DNA of 64,000 nucleotides from contig JAWNZC010000285.1 of assembly GCA_035771165.1 (NCBI GenBank), positions 372,001-436,000 on the forward strand, read 5' to 3'. The position numbers and the translations under genes were made by a program. The notes under the pieces were generated by a model that saw only the letters and a program-made list of their open reading frames with translations, ran no database searches and had not been told where the DNA came from. The DNA comes from Paragorgia papillata. Taxonomy: Eukaryota; Cnidaria; Anthozoa; Scleralcyonacea; Coralliidae. Below, in pieces: positions 30,678 through 40,507 of the stretch. Positions within the stretch are counted from its first letter, which is position 1, and each line of letters begins with the position of its first letter.

Positions 30678-31061
30678 TGTTCCGCAAACGAATCGTAGAG
30701 CAGAAACATCTCGGTCGGATCCTTATCGATAACACACGTAAACGGGACAGCACAACATCACTAATTTATACAGAAACTCAGTCACTCGAAAGCGGCCGTA
30801 ATGTCGTAATTCTTTAATAATATCAACACCACTTGATAGCAACACAACTCAACATCTCTTGAACATAATAAATAGTCTTCGAAGTTACAAATTGCAAACG
30901 ATTTATCCCGAGAAGAGCAGTTAATCTGTAACAAAGCTCTTCGGCCCGTGCACTGCGACCGTCAGAGAGCAACAACGAAAATCTCCCCCCGCGACGCTAT
31001 TGTTCAGCACCAAAAATGGCGCGAAATATAATCCGCCGCTGTTCGGGTACGTTTGTTAACA
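30678..31061 (+). mobile_element. 384-bp insertion in the U1-5S spacer, possible solo LTR
   Basis: Sequence starting TGTTCCGCAAACG and ending GTTTGTTAACA interrupts the spacer 4 bp after U1 (CCCCTTAC / CCACAAG in other units). TG..CA ends fit an LTR, and the ends also have weak inverted similarity. No clean target duplication is visible, so the type is uncertain. Confidence 0.4.
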
Positions 31062-31208
31062 CCACAAGTAAAGCGAAATAAAAACATCCCCCGAACGAGC
31101 ACACCACTTCGTCGAACATTTTACCGTTCTTGTGTTCGTCGTCGACCTCTCATGCCACAACGCAGAGCAACTCCTAGCTATAACAACGATATTTTCACCA
31201 CTCCCAAT

Positions 31209-31269
31209 GTCTACGACCATACCACCGGGAAAGCACCGGTTCTCGTCCGATCACCGAAGTTAAGCCCCG

Positions 31270-31304
<35 letters not shown>

Positions 31305-31326
31305 GGGAATACCCCGTGTCGTGGAC
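31209..31326 (+). rRNA. 5S rRNA: 5S rRNA
   Basis: 118 nt with consensus internal control region; the 3' end is GTCGTGGAC, with one change from GTCGTAGAC. TATA-like CTATAACAACGATA lies upstream and T-runs downstream. Confidence 0.95.
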
Positions 31327-31413
31327 ACCTTTTTAAAGTTTCGTGTTCTCCTTCGCTCAGGCTCGGGAGTTTCGGCAGCGTCCGCTGACCCGAGCACAAC
31401 TACATCCTCGCTT

Positions 31414-31434
31414 TCGCTTCTCGGTCTATCGGCT
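31414..31434 (+). ncRNA. U2: U2 snRNA, 5' 21 nt, split by retrotransposon
   Basis: TCGCTTCTCGGTCTATCGGCT; the promoter-to-U2 distance is shortened by a spacer deletion (PSE core at -33). Retrotransposon sequence follows; U2 resumes at 32,289. Confidence 0.82.
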
Positions 31435-32288
31435 ATCGAGTCTTAGCGATCGAAACACGTTCCTGTTTCTTCGAGTTGTCTTCGAGCTTCAAAAGTGAAT
31501 GAGGTGGATCCATGCTCCAGACTTTTCTGGTAACACTTCTACACTTATTCGAGTTTATCAACGCATGTTGGTGGTACTGGTCCGTGCCTGTTTGGTGGTT
31601 CTTTTCATTTGGTGCCTTGGTGGTCTTGGCTTCCTCGGTGCCTTGCCTGGCGAGCTACCTCTACTGGTTCCTGCCTCCTCTTGGTGACCCTTGGGACACT
31701 GAGCTTTCAGTCCCAGCGCCCACGTCCTTTGGGCGCTCACGCGAGTTTTTTGTGTAGTATCTCTCCTTCTTTTGCCAGGGATAATTTTGATAGGGTGTTC
31801 TTTCTTTCTCACCCTCTTTCCTGCGTGATGGCGATTCCCTATGCTAATCGCACTGCAATAATTACTCTGTGTGATCTTGCGCTCGCCTCGGGCCCCCGCT
31901 TGCGACCCCAAGAAATTTTGGATGAATTTCCCCCCCAATTTGACCAGGTTCCCCAGGCAGTCCTGGGTATCCAGATGACCGGCTTTAATACAGCCCGCGC
32001 CACCTTTGCTTCTGCCGAAGTGATGGAGGAATTAATTAATTTGGGTTTGTCCTTTCGTGGTCAGTCAGTTCTCATTGCGCCATTTTCTTCAAAGAAATGC
32101 AGCTCGGCCATCCAGTGAACCCTTTGCGCACTCATATGTCTTATCAGGCGTGGATGAAGGTTCATTACCTTCATGGGACATCGATGTGGCTCGTAGCCAC
32201 CTCCGCAGGAAAACTCTCATTCACACGATTCCAGGGCTCATTTGCACCGTCGAGTCTGGCAGTTAATAGTGAGAGTTTAACCCAAAAC
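31435..32288 (+). mobile_element. Internally deleted Keno-like element in U2 (nt 22/23)
   Basis: Only 0.85 kb, yet it has a 5' end with the TGGATCCATGCT motif (31,505) and a 3' tail ending ..TTTAACCCAAAAC. The sequence jumps from the N-terminal part of ORF1 to the 3' tail near 32,100. Either a post-insertion deletion or a short non-autonomous family. Confidence 0.78.
31828..32118 (+). pseudogene. ORF1 N-terminal fragment
   Basis: Starts MAIPYANRTAIITLCDL and includes GFNTARATFASAEVMEELI. The first residues MAIP match the ORF1 start of the full-length element at 34,395. The frame ends in 3' UTR sequence. Confidence 0.6.
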
Positions 32289-32441
32289 AAGATCGAGTGC
32301 AGTATCTGTTTTTATCAGCTTAATATCTGGTATGCCAGGCAACACCTGATTTTTGGGCTTCGGTCATGGGATTGAAGCTTGCTTCGCCCTGGCCACGGGT
32401 TGTCTCGGTATTGCACCACCTCCGAGTACGGCCCTCCTCCC
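32289..32441 (+). ncRNA. U2: U2 snRNA pseudogene with stem-loop II deletion
   Basis: Continuation of the U2 at 31,414 but lacking about 20 nt (GCCAGGCAAC joins directly to ACCTGATTTTTGGG), which removes stem-loop IIb and the upstream part of the Sm region. Non-functional. Confidence 0.9.
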
Positions 32442-32588
32442 TTATAGGGAGAACATCGTCATCACAAATAAAAAGACAACCGAACCAGCTAACTCTAACC
32501 CGTGCCTGATTGTTTCTGTTTTACATATGAAAAGAAAGGCGTTCCAGCAGTGACCGCACCCAAATGATCCATCCGCCCGAAACTCTCC

Positions 32589-33361
32589 GATGCGTCGTTT
32601 TGCAAAGCAGTGGAGGCCTTTTGGCTCCATTGGCGTGAGCAACAGCATCGTTTCTCGTATTTTTCTTCCTGGTGGGACGCCGGCAAGGCTAGGCTTCGCC
32701 ACTCGTTCGTCGTCTGTCTCGTGCTTCTGCTCGACGCCGCAATGGTCACATTCGGTCCCTCCAGAACACGATCTACCATGTCCAACGTCGTCTTGTTAAT
32801 GGCGAGATCCTCCCGGGTCTTTTGGATACGGTCCGTGCGGAGCTTCAGAGCGAGCTGCTTCACAAGGCACAGGGTGCCCAGATACGCGCTCATGTTCAGT
32901 GGGCTGAGGAGGGTGAATCTTCTTCGGCCTATTTTCTTCCGCCAGGAAAAGATTAGAGGTCGGCGCCGTTTGGTCTCCGGTGTTCGTGGTCCTGATAAAC
33001 TAATTGCTACGTCCACCGACGATATGCTTTCTGTTTGGTCGGGCTATTACCGCAATTTGTTTTCGGCTCAATCACTTGATGCTGCTGATCAACGCCTATT
33101 CTTGGATTCGCTAGAGCGTCAGTTGTCTCCTCTCGAAACCTCCTCATGTTAAGGTGACCTGTCCTTGGAAGAGTGTTCTCGTGCACTTAAGCAGATGAGT
33201 CTCGGTAAGTCCCCAGGTATCGATGGATTCCCAGTCGAGTTTTACCCCCGGTTCTCGAATCTTCTCGGTCCTGCTTTTGTTGCTACCATCAACGCCTGTT
33301 ACTCGGCTGGCCAACTGTCCTCTTCACAACGCTCTGGTGCTGTCACCCTCCTTTTTAAGAA
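32589..33361 (+). pseudogene. Keno-like ORF2 fragment joined into U1
   Basis: The normal U2-U1 spacer stops at about 32,588 and ORF2 linker/RT-fingers sequence begins. It includes RQEKIRGRRRLVSGVRGP, SVWSGYYRNLFSAQS and SLGKSPGIDGFPVEFY, with stops near 32,642 and 33,150. It ends at LLFKN, where U1 nt 91 onward starts. It therefore replaces the rest of the spacer and the 5' half of U1. It is related to the element at 33,846 (DSLERRLS, QKSPGVDGLPAAFY). Confidence 0.75.
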
Positions 33362-33434
33362 CGATTACCCCAAATGTGGGTAACTCGAGCGTATAATTTC
33401 TGGTAGTGGGGACCTGCGTTCGCGCTCGTCCCCT
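33362..33434 (+). ncRNA. U1: U1 snRNA, 3' half only
   Basis: CGATTACCCCAAATGTGGG to the terminal stem-loop; the Sm site is present. The 5' half with the splice-site-recognition sequence is absent. Pseudogene. Confidence 0.9.
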
Positions 33435-33588
33435 CGCAACAAGCAAAGCGAAATCAAAACATCGCCCGAACGAGCACACCACTTCGGCGAACATTCGATT
33501 TTACCGTTCTTGTGTTCGTCGTCGACCTCTCGTGCCACAACGCCGACCAACTCCTAGCTATAACAACGATATTTTCACCACTCCCAAT

Positions 33589-33649
33589 GTCTACGACCTT
33601 ACCACCGGGAAAGCACCGATTCTCGTCCGATCACCGAAGTTAAGCCCCG

Positions 33650-33680
<31 letters not shown>

Positions 33681-33706
33681 ACCTGGGAATACCCCGTGTC
33701 GTAAAC
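33589..33706 (+). rRNA. 5S rRNA: 5S rRNA
   Basis: Full length with minor changes (GACCTTACC, GCACCGATTC, GACCACCTGG, end GTCGTAAAC). The last change weakens pairing of the ends. Confidence 0.93.
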
Positions 33707-33823
33707 ACTTTTTTCAAGTTTCTTCTTCTTCTCCTTCTTCGCTCGGGCTCGGGCGTTTCGGCAGCGTCCGCTGACCCGAGCCCAACCACATCCTCGCTTT
33801 CGCTTCTTCGATTTTTTTCCTTT

Positions 33824-33845
33824 ATCGCTTCTCGGCCTATCGGCT
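33824..33845 (+). ncRNA. U2: U2 snRNA, 5' 22 nt, split by retrotransposon
   Basis: ATCGCTTCTCGGCCTATCGGCT with TTTATCGC context and a PSE-like CCGCTGAC upstream (about 33,769). The matching 3' flank resumes at 40,332. Confidence 0.87.
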
Positions 33846-34394
33846 TCTTTGTCAAATAGTTCCGTGCTGGTTTTAGCGATCACTGTGACTGTGGTGGATC
33901 CATGCTAGAGAGTGCTACTCTATTAACACTGCTACACAGTTTCTACGAGTTGTACAACGCCGTTCTTTCGTAGCACACGACCGTGCTTTGGTCGTTCTGG
34001 GCCTCTGGTTGGTTCTGGCACCCTGTTTGGTGTCTCTCCACGCTCTCCTCGCACCTTGGTGGGCATCCAGTGTTGGATTCCTGCCTTGGCTTTTCTGGTC
34101 CTCTTGGTCTCCTGGTTGGTGACCGACGTGGTCTGGACGTCCTTTGGAGTCGTGGTTATTCTCCGCCTCTCCGTTGTTCCTCGGCACCCTGTTTGGTGCC
34201 TTTTGGCTGGTCGTTCCTTGGGCTCGTCTGGCCGTGAACCTGTTGGTCTCGCCCGTGTGTGGTACCTCTGGTGCCTGGCTTGGTGGCTTCGGAAGTAGTC
34301 TCCTACTTCAGGATAAGTCACTTCTTCTTTATTCTAAGCGTGTATTTTCTTTTTATGAATATAATATATTACTTAACTTAACTAAGTGTGTGTA

Positions 34395-35820
34395 ATGGCT
34401 ATTCCATTTTCGCTGCGACGTTTGAATGTTTCTTGCAGCTTGCTCGCGATAAGATACGCGTCACCTGCAAATCTCCGCAAAAGTTAGAGGAGCTTATCCA
34501 CGCTGGTCTAACCTCTCGGTCGCATTTAGTGCTCGTAACTCCAGCCTCCAAATTCCAATGGGTGACTGTAACGCGCCTTGCCTACGGCATCCCAGATGCT
34601 GATTTGCGGAAGGCCCTGGAGCCATATGGCACTATTAAGCGGACCAAGATCGAGACCTACGTCGGCGTCTTTATAGGCACGAGGTCTGTGCTGATGGATG
34701 TGCAGCGACACATACCATCACAGCTCCGCATCCGTGGCAACTTGTGCCACATGTTTTCGGTGTGGTGCCGCTGGTCATAAGAGTTCTGCGTGCCCGCGTG
34801 ATGGCCGTTCCGCTAGAACGGACCTTCCCCGTGCAAACGCTGCTCCGCCTCAAGGCCAGAATCGTAGCCCACCACCTGGGGTTAGCAGCGCATCGGTCCC
34901 TGGTGCACCTGCTACTACTGCGTCCACTCCTGGCGCACCTTCCACCAGTACTCGGCTTTCGTATGCAGCCATTGCAGCTGGCACAACAACGTCGGGTTCT
35001 CCCTCCGCCGGGGGATGTATCCCTTCTGTGTCGGCTATGGACCTTACTGACCCAGCGCAAATCCCTCTCCCAGCAGTGGACTCGAGTGAGGAAATTGCAT
35101 CTGAGGAGGAAAATTTGTTTGATGAAGATACTCACAGCTCTTCTGCCAGGGTGGGTCTTGACGTGGATCCTGTCGGCTCGAAGCTTGGAGGCGTTGTTGG
35201 CCCGGAAGATGCTTCGGAAACAGGTGAGCAATGACCAGGCGCTCCAGCTACAACTTCCGCAATGGAAATCCCATGTCAAGGGCCCGACCAATCAATCCAG
35301 TCTCGACCCTCCCCCACCTTTGCATCCAACTGTTGATTGTCCCTTGATGCAGTACCCCCCAAACCTACCACCAGTGCCTTCGGGCTCCCCACCTGAGGAT
35401 TCTACAGACGGTTTATCCGGTCTGTTGCCATCTGCTTCAGATGCACGTGCTGAGACTTCGAAGCACAATATGACTTCTGTCTCTTCCAACCCTCCACCAC
35501 CTGTGTATCTAACTGCTGATAGTCCCTTGACGAAGTACCCCCCAAACCTACCATGGATGCCTTCGGGCTCCCCACCTGATGATTCTACCGCGATGGTTTA
35601 TCCGGTCTGTTGCCATCTACTTCAGATGCGCGTGCTGGGACTTCCTGGCACAACAAGCCTTCTGTCTCTTCCAAGCTTGCTGATAAAGCTGCTGCAAAGA
35701 CGGGCTCAGACAAAACTAAGGTGGTGTCTGTTCTCAACACCACAAGGAAAAGGATTCGTCCCTCTGTTCCTTATAACAGCAAAAAAACGAGAGCCAAGGC
35801 TTCTTCTTGGCAGTATTAAT
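34395..35820 (+). pseudogene. Retrotransposon ORF1 (RRM-like + CCHC), frameshifted
   Basis: Starts MAIPFSLRRLNVSC; after a shift the RRM-like region reads WVTVTRLAYGIPDADLRKAL, and after a second shift the knuckle reads TCFRCGAAGHKSSACP. An Ala/Pro/Ser/Thr-rich tail with an acidic patch (EEIASEEENLFDED) follows. The C-terminal part contains a tandem duplication. RNA-binding role by family. Confidence 0.7.
35305..35670 (+). repeat. Tandem duplication in ORF1 tail, period about 183 bp
   Basis: Two units share CCCAAACCTACCA, TGCCTTCGGGCTCCCCACCTG and GTTTATCCGGTCTGTTGCC. The second unit has a one-base change of phase. Confidence 0.75.
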
Positions 35821-35831
35821 ATTTTGTTTTA

Positions 35832-38800
35832 ATGGCAGTTAATTTGATGACTTTGAATTGCCAAGGGTTGCGTAATCCAACTAGCCGGCAAACTCTTTTT
35901 CAGTGGCTGCATTGTTTTGCTCCGGAAATTGTTTGCCTTCAGGAAACCCATGCCACTTCGGAAGCTGAGTTTCAGGACTGGGTCGCCGAAGCTACGCTAG
36001 CGCGTCTTAATCAAGAGCAATATAAGTGTGTGTCCGCTCCCGGTACTCCTCGGAGTAGTGGTGTTGCTATTTTGTTTCGCCCTTCTCTGACGGTCGTCCA
36101 CTCCTTTTGTGATACGGAAGGTCGGCTTGTCATTTGCGAATTTGAATGCGCGCAGTATCTCTTTCAAGTTGCCTGTCTCTACGGCCCTAATAACCAGGTT
36201 GCCGGTCAGGTATTTTTCGAGTCGTTCTATCAGGCACTGGACCCTGATGTTCCAGTCTTCCTGTGCGGAGATTTCAACACAGTGGTGGACCCATCAATTG
36301 ACCATTTTGGGTGCAATCCCAACTCTTATTGGGCTTACAATTGGTCCCTTGCTCTTGCTGGCCTAATGTCCGCATATGACCTGGCCTCCGGGCGTCTCCG
36401 AGTACTCGTGGCGGCGTCCCAACGGCACTCATGGATCGCGTATTGATATGATATGGATGCCTTACGATCTTCTAGATCGTGTTCTGTCCTGTCAGTGGAA
36501 ATTTTACCCTTTTTCCGATCGGTTCACAATTACGTGTACATGAAACTCCAGCTTCCATTAGAAATCGAGCGTGGTAAGGGTCTGTGGAAGTTAAACACCG
36601 CCCATCTCGACTTTCCAGAGTTCTGTGATCACATAAAGACCTTTTGGGAGCAATGGCGATTGGAGCGCGTACACTTCGCTTTGCTTTCAGCTTGGTGGGA
36701 TGCGGGAAAAGCCGGGCTCAAACGAGTCATCAGACATTTTGCATGTGAGCGAGCCAAATCTTCCAAGGCTGCTGTTAAATCTCTTAATGCAGCGCTTTAT
36801 CATCTGCAACGTCGCCTTAAGAATCGTCAGTCTGTTGAGCGGGAATTACAAGAGGCCAAAGCTGAATTAGCTGCTCCAAGCTCAGTCCAACGGAGCACGT
36901 ATTCGCGCCAGAATTTGATGGGCCGAAGAAGGCGAGTCCTCATCAGCCTACTTCCTACGACAGGAGAAAGCTAGGGGTCAGAAAGAACTTATCCATGGCG
37001 TCCGCCGGCCTGATGGCTCAGTGGCTACTTCAACTCGGGATTTGTTACCAGTTTGGCGCGACTATTACCACCAGTTGTTCACGTCTGAGAAGCTTAATCA
37101 GCGCGAGCAGACCGCTTTCCTTGATAGTCTTGAGCGGAGGCTTTCTCATGAAGAGTCTGACTCTTGTGAAGGTGATTTAACGGAAGAAGAGTGCCGACGT
37201 GCTCTTGGCCAAATACCCACCCAGAAATCCCCAGGGGTTGATGGACTGCCTGCGGCATTTTATCTCAGGTTTTGGAATCTGCTTGGTCTCGATCTTGTTC
37301 ATGTGCTTAACACATGCTACCACCAGGGCAAGCTTTCTCTGTCTCAGCGTTCAGGGGCAATTACCCTGCTCTACAAGAGGGATGATCCCCTCAGTACAAA
37401 GAATTGGCTCCCCATCACTCTCCTTTGTGCTGATTACAAGATTGCCACCAAAGCACTGGCTAACCGGCTACTGCACATTATTGCCTCTGTCGTGGCACCT
37501 GACCAATCATGCGGTGTCCCTGGCGGATTTATGGGAGAGAACATCCGCCTCATGCAAGATATCGTTTCGTACGCTAACGCTCAGAATGTGCCTGCTGCAA
37601 TTCTGTCTCTAGATCAAGAGAAAGCATTTGATTGTGTGGAATGGGCGTTCCTGGAAAGGGTGCTCGAGCAAATGGGCTTCGGTCCGTCGTTTCGGAAATG
37701 GGTTGGTGTTGTACACTGGCTGTCCATTCCGCCGTAGTGGTAAATGGCTTTTTGACTGAGTTCTTTCCGGTCACGTGGGGCGTCCGTCAGGGTTGCCCAC
37801 TATCGCCACTCCTCTATGTGCTCATCGTGGAATCACTCGCTTGCGTAATTCGTGTGGATCCATCCATTGACGGATTTCCTCTTCCGGGTGGTTGCCATCG
37901 ATCCAAGGTTGTGTAATGAGTATAGGTATAGTTTAAATTAATTGTGTAACATTATACAGGTGAGCACTCAAGTAGAATTACTGTGAACATGTGCATGCCA
38001 TGCACTTATGTAGTTTTCCCAGTAGAATAACCTCAAGTGTGTAGTTTTCCAAGTTAGTCAATGGAACTACCGTATGTTGTAAAAGAACTCTATGTGAGAT
38101 CAGTATTTATCCACGTGAACAGTCAAAGACTATATGTATATATAGGTCTGTATTGTAAAGGAGAGTTGAGAGTTGGGACGAAATAAAGAACATCAAATCT
38201 GTGTCTGTGTCTCCGTGTCTGTGAGCACGCTACAGTTGCTCAGTATGCTGACGACACATCGGCTTTCGTTACCTCGGATCAGTCCATTTTGGCCCTCTTC
38301 ACTTTTCGGGAGATACGAGAAAGCTTCTGGGGCTAAATTGAACCTCACCAAGTGCCATGGTCTTTTGCTAGGTTCATGGAAAACCCGTACAAGTTTCCCT
38401 GTTCAGCTCCAATGGTCGTCCACACACATTGCTGCGTTGGGTAGTCGATTGGCTAATGATGGCTTGGAGGATTGGTCCAAACCACTAAAGAAACTGGAAA
38501 AACTCCTGGTCTCCTGGAAACAACGTCACCTGTCGTTTGGGGTCGGGCGCTCATCATCAATGTGCTGGGGCTTAGCTTGTTCTGGCATTTGGCGTCCGTC
38601 TCGGTCATGCCTGTTGCAGTTGTGCAGGAGATCAATTGGTTGATCCTCCCCTTTGTTTGGAACAAAAAACGTGAATGACTTAGTCGCGCTTCGGTCACGC
38701 AGCTTCACAAACATGGAGGATTGGGGGTTGTCGACCTTGGCCGCAAGGTGTCTCCTCTCCGCGTTCTCTGGGTCAAGCGGTTCTTGCTTGGGCAAAACCG

Positions 38801-39700
38801 TGGGTGGCAATGTTTTTTTGCTCACCATTTGCAGTGTGTGTTCTTAGCGCGCCCAGTCGATAGAGTTTTTGACCTCTCTACGATCTCACCGGCGACCCTT
38901 CGTCGCCTGCCATCATTTTACCGTTTGGTCCTAGAGGCTTGGTTAAGTGTGGGTGGGCGCCGTGCTTTCGGTGCTTGGATAGTTCCCCATCCATCGGGCA
39001 ACCCCATCCCCTAGACCGAACTCTCCGCCCGCACCGCGTATCCATTGATGGGCACCAGGATGCAGCACCGCTGAATCGACAAGTACCGTAGTTTCGGTTT
39101 TAATGGCATCTCTTGGTCACACATGTGGGCTTGCATCGGTCTGTGGCGTTTTTTACACCCTGTACAGGATACGTCGTGGTTAGTGGCGCATGGCATTTTG
39201 CCGACTCACCGCTTAACGCGGTTTTGCATGAATGTAGACCCTTTGTGTTTCTGTGGTGCCCAGGAGGATCTCCTGCACCTGTTTACAGAATGTCCATTTT
39301 CACAGGTAGTACTTGCCTGGTTTGTCCAGCAGCTCCACCGACATGACCCTTTGGCTCATCGACCTTCGCCTTGAGAGATTCTGCTAGGTTATGTAAGGAC
39401 TCGACTGTTCCACTGGGGTTTGCTGCTCTGCTAGGTGTTATCCATCACGGTATCTGCCTTGCTAGAAACGAGCACCAGTTTGATGGCCTCTAGCCCGACT
39501 CGGATCGTTCCATCAAGAAAATTCGATCTTCTTTCCGGTTCCTGTTACGACTACAGCGCCGTCACTGCTCTAGTACTGTTTTTGAGTCCGTGTGGCTCGC
39601 TGGTGGCGCTTTTGGCACGACTCTGCCTGACAGGTCCCTTGCGCATCACGCCGTGCTTCACTAAATCGGGCCATTTGGGCATTTTTTATCCTTTTTAACG
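35832..39700 (+). pseudogene. Retrotransposon ORF2 (APE endonuclease + RT), damaged
   Basis: Starts MAVNLMTLNCQGLRN. Endonuclease motifs: CLQETHA, GVAILFRP, LYGPNN, FLCGDFNTVVD, then a frameshift near 36,420 before SRIDMIWMP. RT: fingers (YKIATKALANRLL), QSCGVPGG, motif A (LSLDQEKAFDCVEW), a shift near 37,720, RQGCPLSPLLY, and YADDTSAF just after the inserted LTR. The C-terminal zinc region (CFCGAQEDLLHLFTEC) is near 39,240. Several shifts and the LTR make it inactive. Confidence 0.85.
37912..38234 (+). mobile_element. Solo LTR inside the RT domain
   Basis: 323 bp beginning TGTAATGAGTATAGG and ending GCACGCTACA, flanked by GTTG on both sides (37,908-37,911 and 38,235-38,238). It contains a TATA-like run (ATGTATATATAGG) and AATAAAG near its 3' part. 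Removing it rejoins SK-VAQYADDTSAF. It is left by LTR-LTR recombination of an LTR retrotransposon whose family is not identified. Confidence 0.82.
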
Positions 39701-40004
39701 CGTTGCCCTTTCTTCATCTCCTTTTAAAAGCATTGATTCCAGGAAAGACCGACCTCGTAGGTGTCTCCTGGTACCACTCGGTGCCAGTCGAAGCGGGTCA
39801 ATGCTGGGTCCATACTCTGGTTTGGCCCTCTGTAGGCAATTTTTTAATTGGGCTAATTAATGTTTTCCGCAGGGCATGGACGGTGGCCTTAACTATTCTA
39901 CTGTCCTTGTCCTGCCTTAGGAGATAGCGCCGTTGACCTCAATTTTGTTGGGGAGATACACGGGGATCTCCTTAGTTTTTGGAAAATCGTCAGGTCAAAA
40001 AGGC

Positions 40005-40072
40005 GTCGTCTTCTCGGATAAGGACGTTAAGCCGGAGGTCCACCTCCGATTTGGGCTAAAACCCCGGTGAGG
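40005..40072 (+). other. Conserved retrotransposon 3' UTR stem-loop block, copy 3
   Basis: GTCGTCTTCTCGGATAAGG, then GGAGGTCCACCTCC, then CCCCGGTGAGG. Nearly the same as copy 1 although the flanking 3' UTRs differ. Confidence 0.6.
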
Positions 40073-40331
40073 TATTTTTCTGAGCTTTGCTCTGGCTTGC
40101 GTGGCTCGTCACACCGCATTATTCAATCCATTTAATTTTTCTCAAGGCCATCCGTTATACCATTTGCACACACATGTGTCTTATCAGGCGTTGGAGGAGG
40201 GTTCACATCCCTCATGTGAAATCGATGTGGCTAGTTGCCACCTCCGCAGGATAAGTTCTCATTCACACGATTTCAGGGCTCATTTGCACCGTCGAGTCTG
40301 TTAGTTAATCGTGAGGACTTAAACCCAAATC

Positions 40332-40374
40332 AAGATCAAGTGTAGTATCTGTTCTTATCAGCTTAATATCTGGT
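40332..40374 (+). ncRNA. U2: U2 snRNA nt 23 to about 65, cut by a LINE
   Basis: AAGATCAAGTGTAGTATCTG to ATATCTGGT, then sequence changes to the 5' end of a CR1/L2-like LINE. This U2 was therefore hit twice, after nt 22 and near nt 64. The remaining 3' part is not found. Confidence 0.87.
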
Positions 40375-40375
40375 T

Positions 40376-40455
40376 AAGAGCGGTCAAAGAATAACCAAAA
40401 GCGGTCAGAGAATAACCCAGAGTGGTCAGAGAATCACCAAGAGCGGTCAAGATGG
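40376..40455 (+). repeat. 5' UTR tandem repeat of the LINE, about 21 bp x 3.5
   Basis: Units follow GAGCGGTCAAAGAATAACCAA with minor changes (AAGCGGTCAGAG, GAGTGGTCAGAG, GAGCGGTCAAG), ending at ATGGCGGATGG. Possible LINE promoter. Confidence 0.75.
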
Positions 40456-40507
40456 CGGATGGTGAAGGCTCTAATCAATTTAATAAGATGAATGCTTTGT
40501 TCAAAAG

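Larger units (their letters stand above)
33846..40331 (+). mobile_element. Full-length Keno-like retrotransposon in U2 (nt 22/23)
   Basis: About 6.5 kb, the most complete element of the array. It has a 5' end TCTTTGTCAAATAG, the TGGATCCATGCT motif (33,895), ORF1, ORF2, the 3' UTR stem-loop block and a conserved tail ending ..TTAAACCCAAATC directly before U2 nt 23. A solo LTR has since inserted in ORF2. The combination of APE endonuclease, Tx1/L1-type RT, CCHC ORF1 and a U2 target matches what is known of the Keno group. Confidence 0.85.
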
